A stretch of 64,000 bases of DNA from Rotaria sordida. Taxonomy: Eukaryota; Rotifera; Eurotatoria; Philodinida; Philodinidae. The notes beneath the pieces were generated by a model. The model worked only from the letters and a program-made list of their open reading frames with translations. It searched no databases and was not told where the DNA came from. Position numbers and translations under genes: made by a program. Location of the stretch: the NCBI GenBank assembly GCA_905250125.1, contig CAJNOL010000934.1:1-64000 (forward strand), given 5' to 3'. The stretch's first letter is position 1; every line of letters starts with the position of its first letter. Below are positions 24,901 to 37,442 of this stretch, in pieces.

Positions 24901-27226
24901 TTTAAATTTTCTTTTTTATCACACTATTCATACGACTCTATTACTATTAATAAGAATGGTTTATAATAGTTATATAAATACATGATCATGACCGATATCT
25001 AATTTTTCTATGCGTTTTTTTTTATTATTATTAAAACATCTGAAAAAATAAAAGAAAATTGTTATTATTAATTATAACAAAAAGCTGATGGATCGATTAT
25101 CATTTGTTAGGAATCATTATCTTGTCTATATATATATATATGAAATAGTTATTATCATAGATAATAATTATAAAAGTTTCGTATTTAATTGTATCGTTTA
25201 TTTAGATTATGGATATTGATATTGGTAAAATAGATCGAATTAAAATTTGGCATGATAATTCTAGTCTTGGTTCAGCTTGGTTTCTTGAATCAATAATAAT
25301 TCGTAAAAAATATTCCACATGTCAAACTATATCAAATATATATATTCAACGTCTTGAACAAATAAGTAAAGCTTTATATCGTCAAATTAATGAACCTATG
25401 AATAAAAATTCAATTGATCGATCAAGTTTTAAATCAAAAGATTCAGATAATAGTGGATTTAATGATCGTTTAGGAAGTAGTCGAAGTATTTTACGTAGTC
25501 CAACAATATATGATAAAGTTAATTTACGTAAAAAGGTTACATGGGATGAACAAAGTATTGGTTCACAAGATGATTTATTGTCAATGGATTCACAACGTAT
25601 AAAAACAATACAAATTATAGATGAACAACAATATAATAAAAATAATTCATTTTATTATGAATCAAAACATATGGAACATAAAATTTATTGGATATCATCA
25701 CATAATTATATTGATAATAAATGGAAAATAAAATCTATTGAAGAAATAAATTCATTTGATTTTGATTCATCAATACGTTCATTATTACTTTCGGATCGTT
25801 CAATAATGAATAATAATAATATTAAAACATCTATAGATGAAAATAATGATGAAATCTATGAATTTCAAGCTAATTGTTGGTTAGCAAAAGATAAACAAGA
25901 TGACAAACTTGAAGTTTATTTAACACCAAAATTAATTCATAAATCATCATTATCATCTGATGTAAATATTGATTCGAAAAAGAAACATTTCATTCAATCA
26001 AATATTCGTTCCGATATTCAACATAAAAAATATGACAATGAAAATAATAAAAAAGAATCAAAATATTCATCTCCATATGATTTAAGACCAATTGAAAAAT
26101 CTTCAAAAAATTCAAGTTTACATAATCTTCGATCATCATCTTCACATTTATCTAATACATCAAAAACACAACTTCCTAATTCACATTCATTTCAAGAAAA
26201 TATCAATCCATTATCTCGTTCGAAAACAACATTTAAAAAACACGATGAATCATCAAGAATTAATTCATCAATTGATAGATTTCCTCAATCCTCATCATTA
26301 ACTCAACATTCAAAATCACCTCGTAATCTTAATGATTTTATAAATCCATTAAGTAGTGAACAAGAACTATTAGCTAGAATAACAACAAGTGAACCATCAC
26401 ATCATCCACGATCAACAACTTCATCTTTATTATCGGTTACTCAACATTCTAAACTACCTTGGAATACTAATGATCGTACTGCTTCAATAACCAATGAACA
26501 ATCATCATCAATGAAAATTTCAAATCAGCCACCATATCATCCTCGATCATCAACTATGTCAATGCTATCATCTAATGAAAATATAAAATTATCACATAAT
26601 AAGAATCATTTTACTAAACCGTTCCCCAATATTCAGGACTCATTATCTAGAATTCCACATGAACTACCAAATCAATTTCGATCAACATCTACTTCACCAT
26701 CATCATCTAATCAAAGTTTGAAATCACTACACATTAACAATGATTTTCCTAGTCCAATACCTAATGAAGAGGAATTATTAAAACGAATTACAGATGACTC
26801 ACCATATCGTTCACAATCACCAACTACTTCATTGTCATCATTAACTCCACGTACAAAATTAACTCGTCAAACAAATAATAATCCTACTAATTCATTAATG
26901 AATAAACGCGAAAGATTATTAAATATTTCAGTCGAACCACCTGTCAAATCTCGCTCAACAACTCCTTCATTATTGTCATTTAATCATCTTCCAAAATCAT
27001 CTCAATCAAATAATCAATCTGTTAGCTCAATAACAAAAACATCTATTGAATCAACATTAGGATCTAAATCTGCAAAAAATTCTAATCCTGATATTTCTTT
27101 AAAAAAATCTATAAATAGTAGGTACTTCTTTTCTTGTACTTCATTAATAATTATCTTTTTCTACTTTCAATTATAGATCAAGTATACTATTCAGCTTATG
27201 GAACATCCCCATTGGATGATTTTTAA
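21985..27226 (+). CDS. Three-PLAT-domain protein with repeated Ser/Asn-rich tail (1115 aa)
   Basis: Exons: 21985-22069, 22121-22273, 22328-22419, 22484-22642, 22696-22863, 22920-23094, 23167-23362, 23420-23610, 23679-23845, 25206-27117, 27177-27226. PLAT/LH2 (lipoxygenase-homology) beta-sandwich domains, as in LOXHD1 and polycystin-1, bind lipids or partner proteins at membranes. PLAT 1 begins at YRFIVRTGTQKNCGTRAQVF and ends DKEWFLKEIEI..WLCEFNCWL. PLAT 2 begins YILQIRTGEKS and ends MNWHIKDMIIW..YVYFPFNICL. PLAT 3 begins CYQVIVKTGNVTNAGTDANV and closes across the 1.36-kb intron with DRIKIWHDNSSLGSAWFLES..IYWISSHNY..FQANCWL. The N-terminal ~130 residues are unassigned. The ~450-residue tail is S/N/P-rich with five 46-residue tandem repeats. 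The last exon adds YYSAYGTSPLDDF. Start ATG 21985 is the first in frame; no upstream acceptor was found. Confidence 0.85.
23933..24005. repeat. Short hairpin in the 1.36-kb PLAT-gene intron
   Basis: TTACTGACGAAAGATTAGAT..AAGTTTTTT pairs with AAAAAAGTT..ATATTTCGTCTTTCAGTAA, arms about 32 nt, loop about 15 nt. The rest of the intron (23846-25205) has no recognised content and is twenty times longer than its neighbours. Confidence 0.5.
26358..27044 (+). repeat. Five tandem 46-residue (138-bp) coding repeats
   Basis: Units start at 26358, 26496, 26634, 26769 and 26907 (the third is 45 codons). Core pattern in protein: (E/D)xLLxRIxxxxPxxxRSTTxSLLSxxxxxK followed by an N-rich end. A partial earlier unit precedes them (about 26255-26357). 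The repeats are diverged, so the expansion is not recent. They make up the serine-rich tail of the PLAT protein. Confidence 0.75.
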
Positions 27227-28403
27227 TCAATATTAATTTTTGTCACGTATTTAATCTTAAGATTAATTTTTTTTTGCTTATTAACAATATATTGTGAAAT
27301 ATTTTATTTACTTTTAATAAATAAAAAAATAACATAAGTTTTCATATTAATTCAGTAAAAATCTCTCATAATTCTTCTATTGTTTATATAATATCATTCA
27401 TCAATTAGTATATATACGAGTATATTAAACAAACTTATGGTATATATATATTCGACAGTATATCTTTTGTCAACCGATAGCTGTTATATACAGTCGAAAG
27501 AACAAATAAATCATACATCTATGTAATATACAACATATATTGATTTAGTTCACTAATAGGTTATTAGTATATAAAGTTTCTATACAATATTCTTTAGTAA
27601 ATTCTATATGCAAAAAAAAAAAGAAAATAATCGTCTCAAAAACTAAACTATTTTGGAAAATGTGTATAGTCAAAAAGCACAAAAACAGAAGAAGAATAAA
27701 TAATTAGGAAAATTGTTTTTGTTCTAGTTCGATTTTGTAATTGTCATATGAAATATAAGGTTGAATGAATTTATCGATAAATTGCTCATTTTGTTAAATT
27801 TTTTACTAAGTTCCAATAAGCTTGATGACACTATTCGCCATCGGTTAAAATGATCACGTCGTATTATTTGTTCATCATTAAGACTAGCTCGTATTTCATT
27901 CTTGTCATACGTCTATACTTGTTATAAGGAACAGTAGAAAAATAAAAACAATAGATTGTAGACGACGGAAAGAGAGACAAAACTACTAGTTGAGTTGATG
28001 ATGATGATGATAATAATAATAATGACAACGGAGACATGTAAGCGAGTAGATGATCTTGTCACTCGTTATGTTATTCTACATTCAATTTTGCTTTATTAAT
28101 GATGATTTCTTTGTCTCTCTCTCCTTTTTGTCTCTCATTCTTTTTTTTTTGTGGTCTTTTTCTTTTTCTTTTCATCATTTTCCAGATAAACAAGAAATCG
28201 TCAAATACACAGGAGAAGAAAAAAAAACTGAGAATGAAGACTAACATATAAAAGCGGTGTTTCTAGAGACGATACAAAGTTCTCTTGTGTGATCTTTATA
28301 TTTGTTTATATAGATTTATTTAAATAAGCATTTTCACTCTTTCTGTGTCTCTCTCTCTCTCTGTCTTCTCTTGATACGTTCTGTCAATGCAGTTCATTGT
28401 TGC
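27227..28403. other. Intergenic
   Basis: Between PLAT and Ig-EGF genes. AT-rich; contains a GAT/AAT trinucleotide run near 27996-28023 and a CT-rich run near 28340-28365. No gene is seen. Confidence 0.35.
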
Positions 28404-29489
28404 ATGTCGAATACAACAATTATTTGTATTCAACTAATCATTCTGATCAGTAACGTTATATTTATTCGTTTAACAATTGCTATTAATCAGTGTGATTTAT
28501 CAAGTTCTATTAATTTACAATGGGCTACATATAGTCATTCATTAATTTTACGTGTTCAACCAATGAAGTTATCTGAACAAAGTTATACAAAAAATATGAC
28601 TATTGTTAGAAAAGTTCTTGCACGTGAAATTATCAAAATGTCAAGAATTGATCGATATCAAGATCAAATAGTCAAAATAAATGATATTGTCATAATAAAA
28701 ATTAATGATAACGATAACGAATTTCTTGATGATTCATGTTGGCATTACCTTCGTATATCAACAGTGGATATTATTCTTTTTCTTAATGAAACTAATACTA
28801 ATGAATTCAATTTACATTATCCACCAGTTGAATCAACACATCGTGTACGACAACATATTGAGGCCGTCCTCAGTCATGGTAAGTGTCTATTAAATATGTA
28901 AGACTTGTCATCTTACAACTTTTTTTTTTCGGCCTCAGAAAAACTTATCTATAAAAGAAAAAGGAAAAACTAATTACAAGTTTTCTTATTAATTATATTT
29001 TCTTCTTTTTCTTCCCCTTTTTTTTTTCTTTTTCATTATAGAAAGTAAATATGTTATATTGTATTCAGGTGTTTGTATGTGTGCGTGCATTCATTCATTT
29101 TTTTTCTCTCTTTATATACAAAGCTAAAACGGAAATTCTTGATGAGATTGATCGACGATGCGGAAATACAGAGTGTCTTGTCACATAAATGTCCCATCAC
29201 ATCCGTTAATAGCCAAAACACAAAAGAAAGTTAAAAAAAAAAACTTAATCGAACTTCAAAATGAATACATGTTTCCACTCACATAAGCAATTAGTAATTA
29301 CTAATTTGACAATTTAATTCAAATCACTGTTCTATGAGTCATTTGTATGCTCAATCAATTATATGTGTGTCACTTTTAAATATAAAACTTGTCTGTATCT
29401 TGTCATTAATGAAAGGGTGGATGTATATCTATACATATTGATCAATATTAATGTGTACACAGCACTTATAAATATATATCTATATCTAT

Positions 29490-29524
<35 letters not shown>

Positions 29525-31310
29525 CTTAAAGTGCATCATCTATCAATGACGAAGATGAGTTGTTCTACTTTTCTGTTATATCATGCTTCCTTGACAAATT
29601 TTTGCCATCTATTTGACATTGACTTTGTTGATTGTTTAGACGATGTATATAGCATGTTACTTTACAGAATCGTTTTGCCTTTTGGGTAGAAATGGAAGTG
29701 TAAAAGACATTGATTCCTACTATCGTTCTGTTTTTTCTCTTATCGACCAGTTCTATGTCTGGTGTTCGTAGTACGATTATCATCAGTAATATGCTAGCTA
29801 TCGCATATAGATAGACAGTTATCGTATGTTCTGACATTTTTTTCTTCTCTCTTTTAGAAACATATCCACCCAAAGTTCTAATAAAAACTCGTATAGATAA
29901 AGCAATTGTATCAAAAGATTATTTTCTTCAGTGCAATTCACGTGGTAATCCATTACCTCGTTTATTATGGAGTAAAAAAAATGATAGAAACAGTACATTA
30001 GACTATTATCCAATACATAGACAATGTAAAACATCATGTCGAATTTATTCAATACAGCATAAGTACATTGACATTGTCTTATTAATTATTAATTTTATAT
30101 TTTAAAATTTCTTCGTTTTTCTTTTTTTTTTTTTAAAGATATCAATCATTTTTATATTTTCGATCATTAACATTTGATGATATTGGAATTTATATTTGTC
30201 GTAAGATTTTTGCAGATTTTTTTTTCTTGAAAAAAAAGAAAATTTTTTTTTAGATGCAGAAAATCCAATGAATCGTACAACGACTAGTGTTTATTTAAAT
30301 ATTAATTCTTATCATCAATCAAATATTAATCTGACATGTTCCAGTTTAAAATATTGTCATAATCATGGACAATGTATATTTATTAATAATCAAATGAAAT
30401 GTGTATGTGACAATCAATATTTCGGTGAACAATGTGAAAGAAATTATGATGATATTATAAAAAAACAAGATTGTAAAAATAATTTTTTCTAAAAAAAAAG
30501 AAAGAAACAAATTATATCTAATAATGAGGTTTTTTTTTCTTTTTATTTCTAGCTGCTATTCTTTTATTTCAATCTCGATTTTTGGCTGGTTGTATTCTTT
30601 TTTCTGTTGGATTTTTACTTCTATTAATTGCAATTATATCTTGGTTTCTTGCAAGAAATAATAGACGACAACAAAAGAAATTGAAAAAGAAATTATTATT
30701 TAAAAAATCAGTTGAAAAACCACTTATTATACCTACTAAAGAAACCAATCTTTCAACAGAACTTAATGGTACCATTCCATCATCTACTTCGATTGAACAA
30801 ATAAATAAACCTTTTACTCCTTCTCCTCCTCCTCTTCCTCCTTCAGCTAGTGTTCACATTAGTCATATACCCATGTTAGAAAAAAAACCATTAATACATT
30901 CTTTTATTCGACGGACAAATGTGCCAGCAGCATTAACAAGAGAATCATCAACTGCAACAGATGATGATGATGATGGTGGTGATGGAATAAATGGTTTTCT
31001 ACGTCATTATCAAACGTTACCACCTGTACCAACTAAAATCGATGAAGAATATGAAGAACGTTTTTCTTTAAAAATGAATAAATCAGAAGAACTCGGTCTT
31101 GGATATTTAACAAATGGAATAAATAATAGTGACCTTGTACTTTCACATAGTTATGCTGATATTTATCAACCAGATCATCAAACAGGTTTAATTAAACCAT
31201 TACATATTCGAAAAGATCCACCACAACGGTATACAAAATATGTTTCATCATATAGTAAATTTGTTTTACCTCGACCAATTAAATCATCGTCATTAGAATA
31301 TCAACAATGA
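28404..31310 (+). CDS. Neuregulin/vein-like membrane protein: signal peptide, Ig, EGF, TM (572 aa)
   Basis: Exons: 28404-28878, 29858-30062, 30139-30200, 30254-30472, 30553-31310. The N-terminal MSNTTIICIQLIILISNVIF.. is a signal peptide. Residues ~30-158 form an unassigned extracellular region with two cysteines. An Ig C2-type domain follows (FLQCNSRGNPLPRLLWSKK to DDIGIYICHAEN), then one EGF domain with six cysteines (CSSLKYCHNHGQC..CVCDNQYFGEQC). A transmembrane helix (GCILFSVGFLLLLIAIISWF) is followed by a basic stop-transfer, and ~220 cytoplasmic residues with proline runs (PSPPPLPPS) and repeated serine/tyrosine segments. The order Ig-EGF-TM-long tail is that of neuregulins. However, the EGF spacing (five residues between Cys1 and Cys2) is not the classic ErbB-ligand spacing, so receptor binding is only an inference. 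Intron 1 is 979 bp with a (TA)n run. Confidence 0.75.
29493..29520. repeat. (TA)n microsatellite
   Basis: About 14 TA units in intron 1 of the Ig-EGF gene. Confidence 0.9.
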
Positions 31311-32381
31311 TAATCATGTTTCTCAGCTATTTTTTTTTTTTTTGTTGATTATGTTTTTTTGTATTTACATGTTTTGATTCATCTAGGAAGATGTGTTTTC
31401 TTTTGTTTTTCTCTCTCTCTCTCTTTCTATATATATATGTCATGCCTCCTATTGCTTTTTTTTTCGTCAAACTAATACAATATAGAAGAATTCAAGGTAT
31501 TTATTACATTGAAATATATACATTTGGAATAAATACCAAATCCATATGATAAATAAACATTAATAAGAATAGTCGAGAAAAAAAATATATATCTTAATGG
31601 AATGAATTAATAACATACGTTATACAATATTTGGATTTTTTATGATTAACATATCAACAAATGAAGTTTTTAATGATAAATATCAGTTTTCAAGGTTTAT
31701 TTTTTAGAATATTATTGTAAATTTTGATGATCATTTCAACATCAAATAGATAATGTCCGCATCAGAATTACAAAGACGTGTAAATGTAACCTTGATAATT
31801 TGATAACGGCAATAGTTAGCAACTCGTTGTTTTCATCAATCGAAAAAGAAGACCTCCGGATGTCTACTTGTCTGATAATATCTAGGATAAAACTATTTTC
31901 AAAAAAATGTATGAAAATGATATTCTGTTTCGATGTAATTTTGATATTGATATATGCTTCCGATAGAGATATTTCAGATCTATAGTGCAAAACATGCTTC
32001 AGGTGTTTATCTCTTCATATCTCAATGTTGAACAAACAAAATCGCATATTTATTTGATCAAATTATACAAGATTCTTTTGATTGTTAGTAAATATTCTGA
32101 CTGGTTTGACCTTCTCGAAGTTTATGATTATTGTTCTGTGTTCTCAAAAAATAGGTATTCACCCCTACGGTAGAGAAAATCCGGATAAAACTCTGACCTT
32201 AAGGCGAAATATGATTCATCTGCAATCTATTATAGACTACTAAACAAAAGAAATTCTAATAACTTTGTATTTCTTAGCCCAAGGAAAAGACATATGTTTA
32301 ATTTGAACAATGTATTTACTTTTGTTTGTTTTTTGCTTCATATCAATTCTGAATGCAATGACTGTAATGAATGAGATTAAT

Positions 32382-32412
<31 letters not shown>

Positions 32413-33143
32413 ATGAACAAACATAATAAGTATTATTTTCGATTTATTAAATCACAATAATAGTTTTTCAATTAGTTGATCATTCTTTCTCAAAATATTT
32501 TTTTAGTTAGATTATTAATATATACATATAAGAAAAGAAATAGAGAACTTTGTCTTTCTATTAATAAAAATGCATGACGATCAATCGAAGTGCTTGTCAA
32601 TTGAGGTTGTCATCAATGCCGAAGAAACGTCGACGATTCAATTATAAAAAGCTGTCGTTGTATTTTACTTCTTTCTCTCTTTTGATCAACGAATTGTGGT
32701 TTATTGTCGGGTAATATTGCGTATATTTTTTTTTTAGTTGCTCCTTACTATGAACAGATTCTATTATCGCTCGCATTCGCTATGACTTGCATGCTCATCT
32801 GCACACGCTCGTATGATGTTCAAAAAAAGAAAACAAACGACAAAGGCGAGAAGGATCGTTCAATGCCAAATACTGCTGTTTAACAATGTTCTCGAATTTG
32901 TTTCTTTCTTTCTTTCTTCTATATATTCTTGTTTCCGACGTTAGCAAACTTGTAGGGTGTTGTCAACAAAAAAAAAAAGAGAGCAATAGCGAAACATCTT
33001 CTAATCTTTTATGAGATGTGACATGAGCTTGTGTCCTTGTTTTTATCATCATAGAAATCGTATTTTTTTTCTCATTTATTACTGTGTTGTTGTGTCGGTA
33101 AAATCTGAACCGATAGAGAAATGATACTAATGTTCTCTATCTC
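31311..33143. other. Intergenic 1.8 kb
   Basis: No gene supported. Holds an (AAG)n run at 32388-32410 and open frames on both strands around 31742-31990 that encode nothing I recognise. Confidence 0.35.
32388..32410. repeat. (AAG)n microsatellite
   Basis: About seven AAG units in intergenic DNA. Confidence 0.85.
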
Positions 33144-33835
33144 ATGTACATATTCATCGGACTGACCTATGCTATATCATCATTACATGTCATACTCGCT
33201 TTAATGAGTATTATTATTGGCATTATTTCACAAAGTCGAGAACCTATTTGGATGGCACATAGTATATCACCATTATGGAGTGGTGTTTTTGTAAAGTTTT
33301 TTTTGTTTTATTCTTTTACATATCTTATTGTAGTGAATTCTTTTATATACTGTTTCAGTTTGCACTTTGTGGTGCTACAGGGATAATATGTGCACGTCAA
33401 AAAGGTCTCTATGTGGTAAATAAAAAAAAAAGAAAATTTTTATTATTTCTATTAATTTAATTTTTGTTTTAGATATTATGCTATGTAGCAATAAGTATTG
33501 TAACACTTATGGTTGATTGTGTTAATATTCAATTGCTACGTTTAGGTCTTGTTAATATAATGACTGATGGACAAGCTTATTTAAAAGAACAAAAAGATTC
33601 ACTTGTATTTATTGCATTAATTTTATCATTAATTGAATGTTTAATATGTTTATTAAGTATATTTATTGGTATACGATTATCATTTGATGCAGCTAATAGA
33701 AGATTTCGTAAAAAAGAAGGAGCTTTTTTTGTTCAAGTGCTATCTGAAAAAGATATTGTTGTCGTATCAAAACCATCATCATCATCAACAAAACAATCTG
33801 TTTCAGCTCGTGAATCTGTTCAATCATTTGATTGA
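33144..33835 (+). CDS. Four-pass membrane protein, TMEM196-like (188 aa)
   Basis: Exons: 33144-33290, 33359-33415, 33473-33835. Four hydrophobic segments are visible: TYAISSLHVILALMSIIIGI, FALCGATGIICA, ILCYVAISIVTLMVDCVNIQ and LVFIALILSLIECLICLLSI. The stretch SPLWSGVFFALCGATGIICARQKG resembles the PVWSGVCFLLCGICGILCAKKK region of vertebrate TMEM196. The same spacing to a following helix and an NxQLLR motif supports this, though the similarity rests on one block. The cytoplasmic end is serine-rich (KPSSSSTKQSVSARESVQSFD). An earlier N-terminal exon is possible because the ATG at 33144 leaves no extracellular leader. Molecular function is unknown. Confidence 0.65.
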
Positions 33836-34897
33836 TCATCAACATGACAATATATTTATTTCTTCCGCTATATATATATATATATATTTTGTATTCAAAA
33901 CAAAGAACAAAAACTATATATCACGCTTAAATTCATACTATATTTGTTGTTGTTCGCAAAAAATTATATAGAGAAAAATCAGTGATGCAAATATGAATTC
34001 GAAAATCAAAAGCTTTTTTTTTAAATTAAATATTCAGATAGAATAAAATATGATTTTTATTTGATGATAAATATCATCTATCACATATGTTCAAGTGTAT
34101 ATAGCGTAGATGAGTAATCTTAAAATATTATATAAAGATCGTCTTAGGAGGCTACAAGTTATTTGTTATTTTTTCCACTACTTGAACTGTTAAACAAAAA
34201 TGTATTCTTATTGTATCTTCTTATGTTTTTGAATTAATTAATTTCATCATCAGAATACTAACATCAAATTTAAACATGTCTAGAACTCTATGATGTTTTA
34301 TGATTCTAATATACAAAAGACAAATAATACTGTTCAAATTACATTCAAAGAAAATTTCGATGAAAAAAAAAACATTTATGCTATTTCAATATAAAAAGAT
34401 TTTACTTCCGTCATTCATATATATGACAATTCGAAGCAGAGATGTCCATGGGAGGTGCTGCCACCGCCGCGACGGCATCAGCGGTGCGAGAGATATATCA
34501 AGAATACCATCGTGGCAGCAGCAACAACTTTTTATACAGTTCATCGCGCCGCGGTCACGATGGACATCGATAAACATTCACATGAATTTTTAGATCTTAA
34601 TTGAATATTCATTTGATTATATACAAAATATCTAATTTCAATAACATCAATGTTTCACATGTTTATAGTTTAAATACAAATAATTTTTTTTTTCTATTTT
34701 CAACATAAAAGAAAAAGAAGTTATTCGCTTGATAATATGAAATATTTTTTGCGGCTTTGATCATGATTATATTAGTACGATAGAAATATATTCAAAAACA
34801 GAGAAAGATTTTTCTATGCATTTATTTTTTTGATTGATGTATTGGAATAATCCTAGAAATAAATGAATAATCGGTTTTATTTTTTGTATTATAATTT
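33836..34897. other. Intergenic with a GC-rich palindromic island
   Basis: Spacer between convergent genes (TMEM196-like on +, TFIIE-beta on -). The only unusual content is the GC-rich patch at 34437-34575. Confidence 0.45.
34437..34575. repeat. GC-rich inverted repeat island
   Basis: A patch of well over 50% G+C in surroundings near 25%. The ends are complementary: GATGTCCAT (34441-34449) against ATGGACATC (34560-34568), with inner CCGCCGCGACG against CGCGCCGCGG and GGTGCTGCCACC against GTGGCAGCAGC. No open frame of known family. Confidence 0.65.
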
Positions 34898-37424
34898 TTA
34901 TGATTTTACTTCGAGTTGATGAGCAACATGTAGATTATGTTTCATTGTATCTGGACGTCGACCTCCTCGTCTTGATTTTGTTGGTAACTGCTAAAATAAT
35001 TTATGTAATAATATCACAAAATAAAAATATATAAATCAAATATACAGCTTGTCGTGGTGCGTTCTTTGTTAAACCATAATGTCCTTGATTATCAAGAAAT
35101 TCCCAAATTTTCTTATCATCTAAACCTTCAACTGATATTTTTCTCCATGATTCAATAAATTCTAAATAATCAAAATTAATAGTAAAAAAAAAAAAAAAGA
35201 AAAAACTTGATATATTTTATTTTTAATTCTACCTGGATTAACACGAAGATCATAAGCACGATCTGTATAAAATAAAATATCTTTTTTATTACTTGTTACT
35301 TTCACAACGTCACCACTTTTTATTAAACTCTAAATGAAAAGAACAAAAAAAAAATGTTCAAATTATACAATAAGAAATATCAAATATATATTTTTTTTTA
35401 ATATACATCAATTATATTATCAGCTCGTGTTTTTGGTATTGTATCTCGTACATCATCAACAGTTACAGCACCTTCACATCTTTCATGTCGTGTTTTTAAA
35501 AGATTAAGAAGATGTATTTTTTTTGGAGCTTTTAAATCAAGTGGTGGCTTATATACAAATTTATTAGTATCATCGACTTTTTTAACATCAATTTTTTCAT
35601 TTGATAAAAGTGCCTAAATTAAAATGATATATAGATTTAAAATTTATAATAAAAAAACAAAAAAAACTCTAATTACTTCCGAAGCAAGCCAATGTTTATC
35701 CGATGGATCAATTGTAAGACTGGATTCTTCTATAATTTCATCTAATGTTATTGCATCAGTTTGTCCACTAAGAAAACGTTCCTAAACATAATATTTATTA
35801 TCAATAAAATTTTAAATTTCTTGACATATGAGAAGATTTTAGATTATCTATTAACTCTATCAATAGAGTCATCTGTTTTTTTTTAGTACTGTCAATATTA
35901 GTTATTAATTTGAAAAGAAAATAATCCAAAAACAAGAAATTGAACTAAATTGTATATAGACATTTGATTTAATATAAGAATTCATTGAGTAAAAAGCAAA
36001 AATAAGAATAGTCGAATATATATCATCGAGTGTGAGTTTTTACAAGTTTTCGTACCTGTTTTAAAAAATATTTTTATAGTGTTTTCGAAAAAAATTTATT
36101 ATCGGTCATGATATGACGCCGTCATGGGTTATGCTGTTCGACAAACTATAGAATGACCTTGGATAAGTCATTAACAGCTGTTTCTCTTGGATCATCCGTC
36201 CGATAGTATGCCGATTACGTTGTGACATATTCTATTCAAAAGTACAGTTAGTCATAGTTGTAGGCAAGATATTGGGTTATTAAATTTGCTATTAGGCAGC
36301 GCTCCGTACTGCATGATAGGGGTATTCTTTCTTTCTTCTGGTCATGATGTGGAAATGTCATAGAATACTTTCGAACGTATGTTATCAAAGACGTGTTTGT
36401 ATCAGTTTACAGTATTTACGTGAAGCATGATTTTAGAAAAAATCAGGAATTATCTGTACTGTGTAACTCATCGTTTGAGTTCATAAATAAGTTTTGCTAA
36501 GACTAGAAAAAGCTTCAAAGATTTCATGCTCATGAACATCAAAAGCTAACCTATGACCATTTTAGTGAATTTTTGACCTGAAATTCAGCTCATCGATAGA
36601 TCTAAAATGATCCCTAGAATATCCGGGAAGTTTTAGGCACGAAGAATGTTTATTTGTCGAGATATCCATTTACCAAGTAAACTTAATTTTTATGACACGT
36701 ATATGGCAAGCAACTATTTGTCGGAAATTTAATATCTCCACAAACAAAACATTCTTTATGCCTAAAACTTTCAAAATATTCTAGGGATCATTTTAGATCT
36801 ATCTATGAGATGAATTTCAGGTCGAATCTATTGAGTAAAACAGTCATAAAATTCGATTCGAGAAATCCATGAACATGAATCCTTTTAAACTTTTTTCTAG
36901 TCTTAAGCAAATGTTCTTGTGGAGGAGTTTAATTACAGTTATGGTAGTTCCCTCATAAGTAAACGATTTTATTACTTATGATCATTTGAGGTTATTATGT
37001 GATTTTTATAAAAACTGATTAGTTTGATTGTATGAAAATAATAATTAGTCTATATGAAATTTTTCATTCAAAGTTTGTCTATGAACTTAACATCTAGTCT
37101 TATCATTTGTTATATTTACTTGTAATTTTTCGACAATATTTGCAAGTGTTAAAAATCTTGATTTTGACGAAGTACTTGATGTATGATAATCACTTGCGAA
37201 ATCTATAAAAAAAAAATGAAATTTTGAAAAATATTACTATTAATATTCATATTAAAATATAAACCTGATGATGTTTTTGATCGACCAAATGTTGGTTTTG
37301 GTCGATTAGTTTTTTGTGATGATGTTTTTTCAACTTTTTGACGTTTTTCATTTGATGCAGTAAAAGCTAATGCATCATTTTGTCGCTTAAGAAAATTTGC
37401 ACGTTCTTTTAATAATGATGTCAT
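34898..37424 (-). CDS. GTF2E2: Transcription initiation factor IIE subunit beta
   Basis: Second subunit of TFIIE, which recruits and stimulates TFIIH at RNA polymerase II promoters. Exons: 37424-37265, 37202-37120, 35781-35677, 35613-35407, 35329-35233, 35161-35046, 34990-34898; 286 residues (human 291). The start MTSLLKERANFLKRQND resembles the usual MDPSLLRERELFKKR. Conserved core: ITLDEIIEES, KHWLASEALLSNEKI (first winged helix), KFVYKPPLDLKAPKKIHLLN, GAVTVDDVRDTIP (second winged helix), DILFYTDRAYDLRVNPEFIE and SWRKISVEGLDDKKIWEFLD. The basic C-terminal PTKSRRGGRRPDTMKHNLHV also fits. Intron 2 (35782-37119, 1.34 kb) holds a long foldback. An acceptor-like AGTTTTAG|AT lies 18 nt upstream of the ATG. 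Confidence 0.95.
36490..36917. repeat. Long inverted repeat in TFIIE-beta intron 2
   Basis: Left arm about 36490-36690, right arm about 36720-36917. Strong blocks: AAGACTAGAAAAA / TTTTTCTAGTCTT, TGACCTGAAATTCA / TGAATTTCAGGTC, ATAGATCTAAAATGATCCCT / AGGGATCATTTTAGATCTAT, AGTTTTAGGC / GCCTAAAACT. Identity by eye about 80-85% over the inner half; the loop is about 30-40 nt. Confidence 0.92.
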
Positions 37425-37442
37425 GATCAAAAAAAGGAAAAT

